A stretch of DNA of 64,000 nucleotides, from assembly GCA_946894095.1 (NCBI GenBank), contig OX335655.1, positions 3,906,001 through 3,970,000 on the forward strand, read 5' to 3'. The stretch is from Incurvaria masculella. Lineage: Eukaryota; Arthropoda; Insecta; Lepidoptera; Incurvariidae. The notes under the pieces were generated by a model. It saw nothing but the letters and a program-made list of their open reading frames with translations. It did not search any database and had not been told where the DNA came from. Made by a program: the position numbers and the translations under genes. Shown here piece by piece: positions 1-10,258 of the stretch (the first letter of the stretch is position 1; the number at the start of each line of letters is the position of its first letter).

Positions 1-655
1 CCATAAGGAAATAAACCGAGCGGAGCTTGTCAACCTCAGCTAATCATTTTAGTTTGGTCTTTAAAATCTTACATAATCCCGAATCTCCCGGTTATCTAAG
101 TGAAATGCTTTTTCCCCTCAGTGACCACGGCCTCTCATTGCGTTCGTGTGATAAGCGGCTGCTTCGAATACCTGAGCACTGCTCCAACTTCATGACACGT
201 TCCTTTTCAGTTCAAGCCCCTCGCCTTTGGAACGAATTACCGTCTGACATACGCGACTCTGAAACCTTATATATTTTCAAAGTTCGTTTAAAAAAATACT
301 ATCTCCAGAGTTACATCTGACCTACCTCAATATCGATCTAGTTGTTGCCTTCGGTTGGTGTGTATTTTTGATCTGCTTGCTCCTTGTACGCCTGATTTAT
401 GATTTATGATGTTTGTTAAAATTATGTTTCTTTTAGTTTTAAATTGTCGCATGTTTAAATCTTAAGTTAATGCTTACTTCACTTATTCACCTACCTAAAT
501 TATGTTGTTAAATCTAATGGGTGGCCAGGAAGAGATTGCCTCAAGGCAATATGGTGGCCCATTAGATGAAACGAACACTTGTTCAATTATGTTAAGTCTA
601 CTCTAAGAATGTATGTATAAGTTTCATCTAATAAACAGTTTATTATTATTATATT
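1..655 (+). mobile_element. 3' end of a CR1/Jockey-type LINE (fragment)
   Basis: An open frame at 27-320 encodes the last part of a non-LTR retrotransposon ORF2. It ends SETLYIFKVRLKKYYLQSYI, the same kind of C-terminus as the more complete LINE at 17585-19819 (ending NVYIFKKRLKSYYLNYI). A 3' UTR follows with a small hairpin around 535-551 (GAGATTGCCTCAAGGCAAT) and a terminal ATAAACAGTTTATTATTATT at about 630-652. The element is cut by the window edge, so its full length is unknown. It lies antisense inside an ENGASE intron. The family is inferred from the shared C-terminus and the TTA-repeat tail. Confidence 0.75.
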
Positions 656-675
656 TAATCAAATGTCTAACTTAC

Positions 676-3600
676 AGGTTGAGCTCATTAAGTCCGTTCT
701 GCCAAGCGAGCTTGCCCTCCACCGTGACGCTGTCATACCAGAGGAGCACCGCGCCCGGCACCTCCCGCTGGAGACGCGCGTGCAGGTAGCGCACGAAGGA
801 CAGCAGCGTCTGCGGCTGCGCTATCTTGTTCTCCACGTTGAGCAGCCACCCCTCGAAGCGAAAGTGCTTGGTGATGGCGACCAGACTGTCCGCGAACCTC
901 TCGTACGTCTCCTGGGACGCCAGGATCTGGTTACAGAGCGCCTCTCCGTCCTTCCACTCAGTTATGATCGTCCCTGTCGGCAGAGAAGACATCTAGCTAC
1001 AGGCGAGCTTGCCCCCTACCGTGACGCTGTCGTACCAGAGTAGCACGGCGCCCGGCACATCCCTAGCGCAGGAAAGCCAGCAGCGTCTGTGACTGCGCTA
1101 TCCTGTTCTCCACGTTTAACAGCGAAACCTCGAAGCGGAACTTCTCGGTGACGGCGACTGGGCTGTCCGCGAACTTCTCGTATGTCTCCTAGGACTCCAG
1201 GGTCTGGTTACAGAGCGCCTCCCCGTCCTTCCATGCGGTGATGATCGTCCCTGTCGGCAGAGATGACATCTAGCTACAGGCGAGCTTGCCCTCTACCGTG
1301 ACGCTGTCGTACCAGAGTAGCACGGCGCCCGGCACCTCCCTAGCGCAGGAAAGCCAGCAGCGTCTGCGGCTGTGCTATCTTGTTCTCCACATTGAACAGC
1401 GAAACCTCGAAGCGGAACTTCTCGGTGACGGCGACTGGGCCGTCCGCGAACTTCTCGTACGTCTCCTGGGACTCCAGGGTCTGGTTACAGAGCGCCTCTC
1501 CGTCCTTCCATGCGGTGATGATCGTCCCTGTCGGCAGAGATGACATCTAGCTACAGGCGAGCTTGCCCTCTACCGTGACGCTGTCGTACCAGAGTAGCAC
1601 GGCGCCCGGCACCTCCCTAGCGCAGGAAAGCCAGCAGCGTCTGCGGCTGCGCTATCTTGTTCTCCACGTTGAACAGCGAAACCTCGAAGCGGAACTTCTC
1701 GGTGACGGCGACTGGGCTGTCCGCGAACTTCTCGTACGTCTCCTGGGACTCCAGGGTCTGGGGACAGAGTGCCTCCCCGTCCTTCCACTCGGTGATGATC
1801 GTCCCTGTCGGCAGAGATGACATCTAGCTACAGGCGAGCTTGCCCTCTACCGTGACGCTGTCGTACCAGAGTAGCACGGCGCCCGGCACCTCCCGCCGAA
1901 GCTGCGCGTGCAGATAGCGCAGGAAAGCCAGCAGCGTCTGCGGCTGCGCTATCTTGTTCTCTACGTTGAGCAATGAGCAGCCACCCCTCGAAGCGGAAGT
2001 GCTCGATGACGGCGACCAGGCTATCCACGAACTTATCGTACGTCTCCTGGGACTCCAGAATCTAGTTACAGAGCGCCGTCCGTTCTTCCACTCAGTGATG
2101 ATCGTCCCTGTCGGCAGAGATGAAACAAAGCTACTGACAAGCTTACCCTCCACCGTGACGCTGTCGTACCAGAGAAGTGCGGTGCCCGACAGCTCCCGGT
2201 GGATCTGCGCGTGCAGGTTGCGTACGAAGAGCCAGCAGCGTCTGCGGCTGCGCTATCTTGGTCTCCACGTTGAGCAGCCACCCCTCAAAGCGGAAGAGCT
2301 TGGTTATGGCTACCAGGCTGTCCGCGAACCTCTCGTACGTCTCCTGGGACTCCGGGACCTGGTTGCAGAGTGCCTCCCCGTCCTTCCACTCAGTGATGAT
2401 CGTCCCTGTTCAGTGTAGCCGTGCTCATAAAAGGAAGGCCCTGGCATGGCACCTAATTCCGTAGCGTACGAAGAGCCAGCAGCATCTACGACTGCGCTAT
2501 CTTGTTCTCCACTTTGAGGAGCCACCCCTCGAAACGGAAATGCTTGGTGATGGCGACCAGGCTGTCCGCGAACCAATTATTTAGGGGGGCATTTCAAACT
2601 TACCCATAACTTTGACGTCGTGCAGATGAGCTGCGTTTATCCACGCCAGCGGAGGGATCGTTACGAAATGGTGACTAAAGTAGCAGAACATGTCGACCGC
2701 GGCCCAATCGTAGAAATGATACGCCTCTGAATTTGAAGTTCCATCGATGTAGCTGTAATATTCAAGCCTAGACTGTGCAACAAAATCTACAACATAAACC
2801 CACTGCAACATTAGGCTATTCGATGAACTTAGAATATAGAAAGCACCAAATCCTAGGGATTTGTTGCCCAAAAGTTCCATAGGTATAATCAATAATAGGT
2901 TTGCAAATACTTAAAAGTTTTGATAAAAATGCGCAAATTTAAAAAGTCGATCTAACACAATGCTATTATCTAAAATATAAAATGTGTTTGCTCGTAAATA
3001 ACATTTACCTACACAGAAATAGAGCTGCTGCGTGTCGCGACACACAATTTTGTGTTTGTCATTTTAGTGAATTTTAAGTTTGAATTGAATTTGCCATCTG
3101 CTGGCGCTTCTATGCGATAAATACTGGACATGGACAGATGGTTGCATTCGACTGTCTCGTTTGTAGCTAGGCATTTTTTGTTTTTTTTTTCTGTAATTAA
3201 ATTCATGACCGCGATTTCATCGCTACTATAATTCACTATATTTGAGGACATTTTAGCTAAGATAGGGACGAGCGAACGTGGCGCCATCTATAAACACGTT
3301 CGAATAAACCCACGCATAACATTGCCTCCTCAATGTTGAAATGGCCGTCAGTTGTGCAATTCGCCATCCTTTTTATTATCCTTGCTGATCTAGTAGTTGT
3401 CAGCCTCTAAACTTTTTTCCGGCGAGTGTCAGCATCCGGCATCAAACTATTTCGGATTAGAACACCAGCCGGAGCAGATTATTGTAGGTAGAGTGCCACA
3501 TAGCTCTTTTTGCGCGTGGCCAAAATCGGTACTAAACGGTCGCCATCTTTAACTGTCATCTTCGCGGTACGGGGATGTATTGCCATTATAACAATGCAAT

Positions 3601-5189
3601 TTACCCACTGCTTATTAATTATAAGTTGAGGGTATTATGTTAAGTAATTATTAGTTTATGAAGATATGTTTGTGGTTTAGATTAGCCATACATACATACA
3701 TACATATCTTCACGCCGTTTCCCCGGAAGGGTAGTAGTAGAAGTGGTTTGATACTATCGGGAGTTGTATTCGAAAATTCTTTGTTAGAATATAGCGAAAT
3801 AAAAAAATACTGTATAAAGTCTAATCTAAATTGGATGGCAGAAAATATCGTTTGACAGAGTTATAACCTCCGGGATTGATGTTGAGGTTTATTTTCTTCA
3901 TAGAGTTCAAGAAAACAAAACTAGCGGTAGTAAGTAACCCGACTTCTACAACCCCTATTTTTTTATTAAAATGATGAAATATCAAATTTAGTTATATTTT
4001 GATGAATATTATTAATCTAAAATATTAATTTTCATTTCCTCAATATTTTTCTTACAGCAGGCTGTAAGAAAAATATTGCTAATGGCAGCGAATGCTAAAA
4101 GTTCTCGTGTTCGCTTCTGTCAAAGTCTATATAGAAAAAAAGTAGACATCTTTTTTCTAAATAGAGAGTCGAAACAGAATCGACCACGAGAACTTCTCGC
4201 TTTCGCTTTCCTGTGTAGATAGGCTACTCATGAAAGCGAAAGCGATTCGCTTATGTCAATATTTATGCAGAAAAAAAGTAGGCATCTTTTTTCTACAAAA
4301 ACTTTGACAGCAGCGAACACGAGATCTTCTCGTTTTCGAGTACACGGTACTGTTATTCTAGGGGTCCACTCATGAGACTCTCACCTGTGAGTAACTGATG
4401 ACTCATCGGTGAGTCACAAAACTTTCGTGCTAATGAAAAGACAGCCACCAGTAACCCCAGTGTTCTCCGTTATAATTATTCTAATTAGAGTGCAACATAA
4501 CATTTGATGTCAGGACGTCAGGCGAAAGTGTTTCACTTTCATCTGTGACTTGAAATCGTGTTGGATTCATGAGTGTATTTACTGTTAGTCAAAACGCCTC
4601 CTTGTACCGAATGGTACGGAGCAGTCTAATCGAACAGAGCCAGTGTTAGCCCTAGACTAGCTTCTAGCGCGAAAATCTGCGCTATAAATTACGGTCACCC
4701 AAAGTAGGGTAAACGTTATTATTGTTTGCTGTCAATACGAATTATGCATTCCGATATTTTGAGAGACAAAATTTGCCGCGTTTTAAAATTTAAGTTTGGT
4801 TTTTTGTTTAGAAGGTGTACACGATAGTTTGCTTTAAACTATACTTTGTCTGATACCTACGAAGACAAGCTAGATTAATAGGTTTACCTGTCATCGTGAT
4901 ATCCATTGGCCATATCATGACAAATCAGAGTTTTTGGAAGTAAACTCTCATTGTAGATATTTACTTTTCCTTCATAATCCGGGTCGTAGTGACAGTAATA
5001 TCGGGGATGTTCCGAACCAATACCTAGATGTAAGTCACAGTTTCTAAGACGATGCGTTCCACTCGGGCTATATTTTATGCAGCGGGTGGCCCAGGTCGGA
5101 GGATTTTCCATATAACCAAGTACTTCCTCGTAAGCGTCAATGGGCTTGCAGGTTATGTCCGCTTTAATTTCACTTTTCTCTTCTTCCAT
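676..5189 (-). CDS. ENGASE: Cytosolic endo-beta-N-acetylglucosaminidase (GH85), 5' part of gene
   Basis: The enzyme cuts the chitobiose core of free or protein-linked N-glycans in the cytosol. Exons by GT-AG and phase: 4888-5189 (ATG at 5187-5189), 2604-2752, 676-973; the rest lies left of the window. Phases join cleanly (2, 1, then 2 at the end). Exon 1 ends [13 protein letters not shown], matching the GH85 CHDMxGGYLDDRF block. Exon 2 carries [18 protein letters not shown] and [13 protein letters not shown]. Exon 3 carries TIITEWKDG, then [12 protein letters not shown] (Asn and Glu of the catalytic NxE at about residues 196 and 198) and VLLWYDSVT. No signal peptide is seen, as expected for the cytosolic enzyme. 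An upstream in-frame TTG (5198) was not chosen because it is not ATG. The exon 3 used here is the only one of about seven tandem copies with both a good acceptor and a good donor (CTGTAAGTTAG). Family identity is strong; transcript structure is inferred. Confidence 0.88.
989..2575 (-). repeat. Tandem array of ENGASE exon-3 pseudo-exons
   Basis: At least six further copies of exon 3 lie between exon 3 (676-973) and exon 2 (2604-2752). Repeated markers (GACATCTAGCTACAGG) at 988, 1265, 1542 and 1819 give a 277-bp period; the next unit, to about 2116, is 297 bp, followed by about 2117-2407 and a partial unit 2460-2575. Units 1-3 share a roughly 20-bp deletion that shifts the frame after LLAFLR. 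The first also has an in-frame stop in the ESQETYE segment. Most keep the acceptor CCGACAG followed by GGACGATC, but not the donor: between units there is only about 28 bp (TGTAGCTAGATGTC...). The last partial unit contains a SINE fragment at 2415-2460. These look like non-functional exon copies spread by unequal exchange. Confidence 0.85.
2415..2460 (+). mobile_element. SINE fragment inside the ENGASE array
   Basis: The sequence GTAGCCGTGCTCATAAAAGG to CACCTAATTCC is the reverse complement of the body of the SINE found at 34030-34370 and 48592-49005. It interrupts the sixth exon-3 copy, removing its splice acceptor. Confidence 0.7.
4042..4077. repeat. Short perfect hairpin
   Basis: AATATTTTTCTTACAG is followed by a 4-base loop (CAGG) and its inverted copy CTGTAAGAAAAATATT. 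The function is unknown; it sits directly before the foldback repeat. Confidence 0.7.
4085..4345. mobile_element. Two adjacent foldback (MITE-like) units
   Basis: Each unit has outer sequence of the type GTTCTCGTGTTCGCTTCTG facing AACACGAGAACTTCTCG, with an inner hairpin AGAAAAAAAGTAGACATCTTTTTTCT. A related single copy is at 26672-26784, with a better preserved stem. No coding capacity. The family name is not known to me. Confidence 0.65.
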
Positions 5190-5400
5190 TGTTAACAATG
5201 ATTATATTTCACTGCGCACTGATATTTACTTGTTTGTTATTTTCAAATATTTAAAATATGATTCCAAACTACTAAAAAAGTATCTCGGCTCGGTGACAAA
5301 TATTTCGCTCCACCACACAACACAAATGCAAACAGCTGACTGACTGACAGCTCGACAGTGGCGCGAAATATGAACGACGCCATCGCGCCGCGCCGACTCT
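5190..5400 (-). promoter_or_regulatory. Probable ENGASE 5' UTR/promoter region
   Basis: This is the stretch directly upstream of the ENGASE ATG. It has a short CpG-rich part (about 5355-5395, with GGCGCGAAAT and CGCGCCGCGCCGACTC) in otherwise AT-rich DNA, as is common at insect promoters. No TATA box or initiator is clear. The call rests on position and base composition only. Confidence 0.3.
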
Positions 5401-5607
5401 GCCTTTATTTATTTATCCATCAAAACTAGACTAATGACTGCTAATTGGGTCGTCATTACTAACTTAGGACCGTAGCCTAGTGCACAAGCCTCGAGATTCT
5501 CCATCGGAGTCCTTTATTCGATTGACACTGCCGTGCATCTTTTATTTATTTCTGAGCTTGAATTTTTTTAAATTGCAGAGCAGTATGTTATGCAACGGGC
5601 TCGAAAT

Positions 5608-5967
5608 AAAAACCGGCCAAGTGCGAGTCGGACTCGCACATGAAGGGTTCCGTACCATCGTACAAGATTTAACACCAAAAATCACGTTTTTTTTGTATAA
5701 TTTCCCTTTCCATAATTTGTATTATGTTTTAATTTTACCTAATTGTTTTTATAGCGGCAAAATAAATACACATTCTGTGAAAATTTCTGCTGCCTGCCTA
5801 TTACGGTTCATGAGATACAGCCCTGTGACAGACCGACGGACGGAAGGATGGACGGACGGACGGAAGGAAGGACGGACGGAAGGACGGACGGACGGACGAC
5901 CGGACGGACAGCGGAGGCTTAGTAATAGGGTTCCGTTGGCACCCTTTGGGTACGGGACCCTAAAAAT
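5608..5967 (+). mobile_element. Interspersed repeat (AAAACCGGCCAAGTGCGAG family) with GGAC minisatellite
   Basis: It starts AAAACCGGCCAAGTGCGAG and ends GGCACCCTTTGGGTACGGG followed by ACCCTAAAAA. An internal run of GGAC/GGAAGGAC repeats lies at about 5827-5912. Shorter or reversed copies are at 10048-10258, 24187-24245 and 32235-32435. This pattern is widespread in Lepidoptera as far as I recall; the class (SINE or non-autonomous) is not resolved. The 178-codon open frame across it is a by-product of the repeat. Confidence 0.7.
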
Positions 5968-6231
5968 GGAAGGTTTAAAGTATGGTACGATTGATTTATG
6001 CTATCTAAATATTTAAATAATATGCATTTTTAAAAATGATTGTAGCGTAGTCTGGCTAACCATTGTTGATAAAAGTTACCCTTAACCTGAATTGGATTCC
6101 TGTGCAGGTTTTTAAAAGCAATGTAATCATTTAGGTCACCTGCACTACTTTCATTCTGTACGTTATTAGCATTTTGCATAGAGTATTTTTTATTAAAGCG
6201 TCAAATAATATGTAAAAGTAGCTTGTTCAAA

Positions 6232-6360
6232 TAAGGAAAGATCCGGCATGGCGTGGGACCTACTCCAGTTAATTCTGAAATGCGATACGAGATGTGATTT
6301 AGCCATCCATGTCAGGTTGCGCTTTGGGTTAACGACATGACATGGACGTAACCCAGAAAT
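6232..6360 (+). mobile_element. Decayed SINE fragment
   Basis: It contains GGAAAGATCCGGCATGGCG to TTAGCCATCCATGTCAGG, a diverged match in reverse to the tail half of the SINE at 48592-49005. Confidence 0.5.
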
Positions 6361-6639
6361 GATACCAAATGAAATATAATTTAGATAAAATAACAGATTA
6401 GGGACGGATCAGCTAAGCAGGTTGGCTCCTCGGCGAGCCCAAGGAATCTCATAATTTGAAGACTTCCACCAACTCAGGAGGGATCTACAATCATCTCTTT
6501 CTGTATAGGTACAAACGGCATCACCGTACCCGCCACACATTGGACTTTAATCCAGATACGTTTTCCTTACAAGTGACGATGCCTATTGTGGCGTTTATGA
6601 TGCGGTCCGTGCGATCACACGTACCGCGGATAACGGATT

Positions 6640-6920
6640 ATCCGAGTAAAATGTCGGATTTTTTATTTGATTATAGGACACTGGTAGCTAAGCACACCCA
6701 CCGGCATTGAACTAAATGGAAAACACGGACAAATTTGAATTGCCGCCTTAGCCATCTTTACATCCAATTTGATGGTACCAACCCGAGCGGACTTATCACT
6801 GCCACCTAGTTTTCCAAACGCGAGCTGTTTCATCAGGTCGCATTTGTGATAAAATGCACTGTGGTGCATAAACGGGGCTTTGAACACAGACCTTTCAGAA
6901 GAGAGGCAAGTCCACCTGCC
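6640..6920 (-). mobile_element. Decayed SINE copy
   Basis: Shares GGAAAACACGGACAAATTTG, CATCTTTACATCCAATTTGATGGTACCAACCC-like blocks and the distal GCAAGTCCACCTGCCGC segment with the tRNA-like SINE family, but is clearly diverged and has lost the clean tRNA-like head. Confidence 0.5.
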
Positions 6921-7737
6921 GCTGGTGTTAAATAATTGTTAGTAGACGCATTCATACAAAAACCTTTAAGCGTGTCCAGACTTTTTTTATTACCCTGCAT
7001 ATGAAAGTGTCGGTGATGTCTCCTATTCTCCTATTCACAGAACGTGAACAGTGGGAACAATGAAAGACAATTACTTAATGCGAACGCGCCTTGTGCGACA
7101 ATCTGAGCTTTCGCGAATCGCGCCATCATCGTCTACTAAGCCACAAGCTGACTTTGAAATGTTATATTTTTTGCTGGATTCACATACTTGGATATGGATA
7201 TTTTATTTATTTAGTGGTTATGGTACTTTCTCTACAACAAACACAAAAACAACAATCTTTGTTATCAATATTGTTTCTGCCTACAGAATTAATATGATAA
7301 ATAAATAAGGGAAACAGCTAGGTTGCATGTAGCTGCACGCCCCCTCTTGTGTCCCGCGCCGTGTCTCTCTATACCTATAAATCTCTATATATATACTATG
7401 CGGATCGGGTGGCGCGAGCCGCGCCCGTGGAGCTGCAATGGGGTGCAAGGAATCAGGAACCGATCCTGAAACACAACATATAAGGCGTAAAAAGCAGTAA
7501 TATTGCGGCATTCGCCGTTATCAATTTTATAACATAAACAATTTAAAAACTAAACACCTGATTTTTTTATTTATTTGTTTGTGTATGTAACCGGACATAG
7601 ATAGCTAATATCAAACCGACCGTCATATTAGGCTAACACACCGTATGGGAACTAGGTGCCATGCCAGTACCTTCCTTATATTGCTCAGCTACATATATTT
7701 ATCGCCGCTTCGGTGTGTGGGAGGGTGTGTATTTAAG

Positions 7738-8416
7738 ATATTGTATGACAGGGTTATTGAGACGATAAAGACTAAAGAAAAGTAGTACTTTGTGATGTCA
7801 ATTTGCATTACTTTGAGGCTGAGATAAATAGTCGTAACAGAAACTAAGACTAATCAAAAGTATTACTTTGTGACGTCACTTTGACACGTTTTGTTTGGAC
7901 GAAATCTCAAAGTAATGCAAAGTGACGTCACAAAGTACTACTTTTGGTTAGTCTTAATTTCTGTTACGACTATTTATCTCAGCCTGAGATTTCGTCCATA
8001 CAAAATGTGTCAAAGTGACGTCACAAAGTACTACTTTTCGTTAGTCTTTAGTTTCTGTTAGAACAGTCTCACGCTGAGATAAATAGTCGTAACAAAAACT
8101 AAGACTAACGAAAAGTAGTACTTTGTGACGTCACTCTGGCTGAGATAAATAGTCGTAACAGAAACTAAGACTAACGAAAAGTACTACTTTGTGACGTCAC
8201 TTTGCATTACTTTGAAGACTTCCTCCATACAAAATGTGTCAAAGTGACGTCACAAAGTACTACTTTCCGTTAGTCTTAGTTTCTGATACGACTATTTATC
8301 TCAGCCTCTGACACATTTTGTATGCACGAAGTCTTAAAAGTAATGCAAAGTGACGTCACAAAGTACTACTTTTCGTTAGTCTTAGTTTCTGTTACGACTA
8401 TTTATCTCAGCCTCAG
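7738..8416. repeat. Alternating inverted-repeat cluster with seven TGACGTCA palindromes
   Basis: Roughly eight copies of a module of about 70-80 bp lie in alternating orientation. The module reads GAGATAAATAGTCGTAACAG, AACTAAGACTAACGAAAAGT, AGTACTTTGTGACGTCAC, TTTGCATTACTTTGA. Perfect TGACGTCA occurs at 7871, 7923, 8016, 8126, 8192, 8245 and 8351. This octamer is the consensus CRE bound by CREB/ATF factors. Structure suggests repeated insertion of a foldback element or palindromic duplication; a regulatory role is only possible, not shown. Confidence 0.75.
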
Positions 8417-8440
8417 CCTTTGTACTATTAACATTGACTA

Positions 8441-8600
8441 AGGGCCGAGTGCACGAAAGGACAAACAATCAAAATCAACGTCAACGCACGATTAAACACG
8501 TCACTTTGTATGGACAGTATGGAAGGAACTCCATGCGGTTCACTAAAAGTGACGTGTTTAACCATTGAATAACTCGGCCGTCTCTTCGTGCAATCGGGGG
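8441..8600. mobile_element. Short MITE, GGGCCGAGTGCACGAA family
   Basis: The ends are AGGGCCGAGTGCACGAAAGG and TCTTCGTGCAATCGGGG, imperfect inverted repeats. Inside, CACGTCACTTTGTATGGACA faces AAAGTGACGTG. Further copies lie at 45801-45960, 46299-46459 and 49800-50133, and again in the duplicated block. Confidence 0.7.
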
Positions 8601-8689
8601 TAAATGTCCGATATTCTACCGAATCTATGGTTTTTGTATCGTAATTTTAAACAGATGTTTACCTGTACTAACTACCCGAGAACTAAAAT

Positions 8690-8905
8690 TCATACTAATA
8701 TTATAAATGCGAAAATTACTCTGTCTGTCTGTCTGTTACGTTATCACGCCTAAACCGCTGAACAAATTTTGGTGAAATTTGGTATAGAGAGAGTCTGGAC
8801 CATGGCTGCCTGTTGTGGCGAAAATTTAACTCAAAGGGGGTGGGTGAAAGTCCGAAACGACATTGACCCGAACGGAGCTGGGCAAAGTGTTAGGATTTGG
8901 GTTAT
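8690..8905. mobile_element. Interspersed repeat with ATACTAATATTATAAATGCG start
   Basis: It begins CATACTAATATTATAAATGCG, has a CTGT microsatellite (8722-8737), then text typical of a widespread insect repeat (CTAAACCGCTGAACAAATTTT) ending near CCCGAACGGAGCTGGG. A related end (CCCGAGCGGAGCCGGGGACC) occurs at 39820-39840. The class is unresolved. Confidence 0.5.
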
Positions 8906-9006
8906 TGTAGAATTTCGAATCAGTCATACGTTGTAATACATAGATAATGTAAATAAATGTAGGTATGTATGTAAGTAGTAAGATGAGTTGCATTTGCAGA
9001 ATATTT

Positions 9007-9415
9007 TTTTATGCAATCTGACATTGATGGCTAATACCACACAACTACCGTTATGATATTAGCCCAATATACCAAATTTCCGAAGGAATTAGGTGTCATG
9101 CCAAGTCCTTCCCTTTACGAGCACGGATACATTGAAATGAATGGAGACCCGGACAATTGTTCATTGCCGCTTCGACCATCTTTTCATCCAATACGATGGT
9201 ACCAACCGGGGCAGGCTTATAAGCCCTACTAACTAGTAGGGGAAGGGAACCTACAGTCTTACATGGATTCCGAACCATGGCAGCTCGCATTCGTGACGAA
9301 ATGCACTTATCCAACTAAGATAGAGAAAGAAAGTGGGGCATGAACGGGCGAGGATTTGAACCCAGACCCCTGGTATGCTAGGCAAGTCCCCGCGCCACTA
9401 GGCTAAGAGCCGGTT
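9007..9415 (-). mobile_element. tRNA-like SINE, nearly full length
   Basis: Read on the minus strand it starts near 9415 with a tRNA-like head (box-A-like TAGCCTAGTGGCGCGG, box-B-like GGGTTCAAATCC), then the body with CATGCCAAGTCC on the plus strand, and ends in an A-rich tail (TTTTTTT on the plus strand near 9010). It is a SINE, not a tRNA gene. Other copies are at 34030-34370, 48592-49005 and 61598-62011. Confidence 0.75.
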
Positions 9416-10047
9416 TAACAATCCACCTTCTCTTCACATGCAGTCCAGCCGGATGCTTGCCCGTGCATCCGGCTGCAGTCCTGCTAATGTAATTGCATGA
9501 TAACCTAAATATGATAGGAAATATAAATTAAATATAAATAATATGCATGCAGCAAGGCGAGGTCCCTAGGCTTTATTCTTCCGATTGTGACGATGTATAC
9601 AGGTTAATTTATAAAGTGTCTTCATGACCAAATCCGATACTATAAGAAATAGCGAAAAACACTGAAAGGAGTCATGGGGCTGATTTTGATAAAAAATAAA
9701 AATGTATTATTCGATTTAGAAAAAAATAATCTAGCCGCGAATCTCGTTCGTTGATTTTGAGAAATAACACAGCCTGTATTATTGCACCGACCAATACAGT
9801 CGCTTGCAAGGAACTAATTCGGGAAAATGAAAAAAACATTCTGCAAGACGGATTGGTCACATTTCTACATTTGATCCTCTAAAGATCGGTTAAATCTGAA
9901 TTGCACGTGACAGTTTGTGAAAGGCGAAGAAGAAGTATCTCGCCAGGAGCGCATTTGGCCCCCTCTCTGCTCTACACTTCCGCTGCTTTTTTTTCACCCT
10001 TTTCTTCTACCCTTCTTAGGCCACGCCGAACCAAACTGGGGAGCAGG
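9416..10047. other. Unannotated stretch
   Basis: No gene or clear repeat recognised. Short open frames (for example 9672-9860) lack any known domain. Confidence 0.5.
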
Positions 10048-10258
10048 TTTTTTAGGGTTCCGTACTCAAAGGGTGCCAACCGACACATTTGACAGAGTAT
10101 GTATTTATTTTGCCGCTATAGCAACAAATAGGTAAAATTTAAAAATAATAAAAATTAAAAGGGGCCCCCATACAAAAAACGTGATTTCTTGTGTTAAATC
10201 GTGTACGATAGGACGGAACCCTTCGTGAGCGAGTCTGACTCGCACTTGACCGGTTTTT
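10048..10258 (-). mobile_element. AAAACCGGCCAAGTGCGAG-family repeat, reverse copy
   Basis: It reads TTTTTAGGGTTCCGTACTCA, AAAGGGTGCCAACCGACAC to ACTCGCACTTGACCGGTTTTT on the plus strand, the reverse complement of the repeat at 5608-5967, without the GGAC minisatellite. Confidence 0.65.

Larger units (their letters stand above)
2753..4887 (-). other. ENGASE intron 1, no gene recognised
   Basis: The intron joins the exon 1 donor (GACAG followed by GTAAAC) to the exon 2 acceptor (GAATATTACAG). AT-rich sequence with short open frames but no recognisable protein. It contains a small hairpin at 4042-4077 and the foldback repeat at 4085-4345. At 3690-3702 there is a short CATA microsatellite. Nothing else is recognised. 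Confidence 0.6.

Noticed and set aside
989..2575. Mutually exclusive alternative exons for ENGASE
   Set aside because: Most copies have a frameshifting deletion or stop and no proper donor, so they cannot serve as alternative exons.
3009..3287. 92-codon open frame on the minus strand in ENGASE intron 1
   Set aside because: No recognisable domain, and the intron splice sites around it are satisfied without it.
5480..6016. 178-codon open frame on the plus strand
   Set aside because: It is generated by the interspersed repeat and its GGAC minisatellite.
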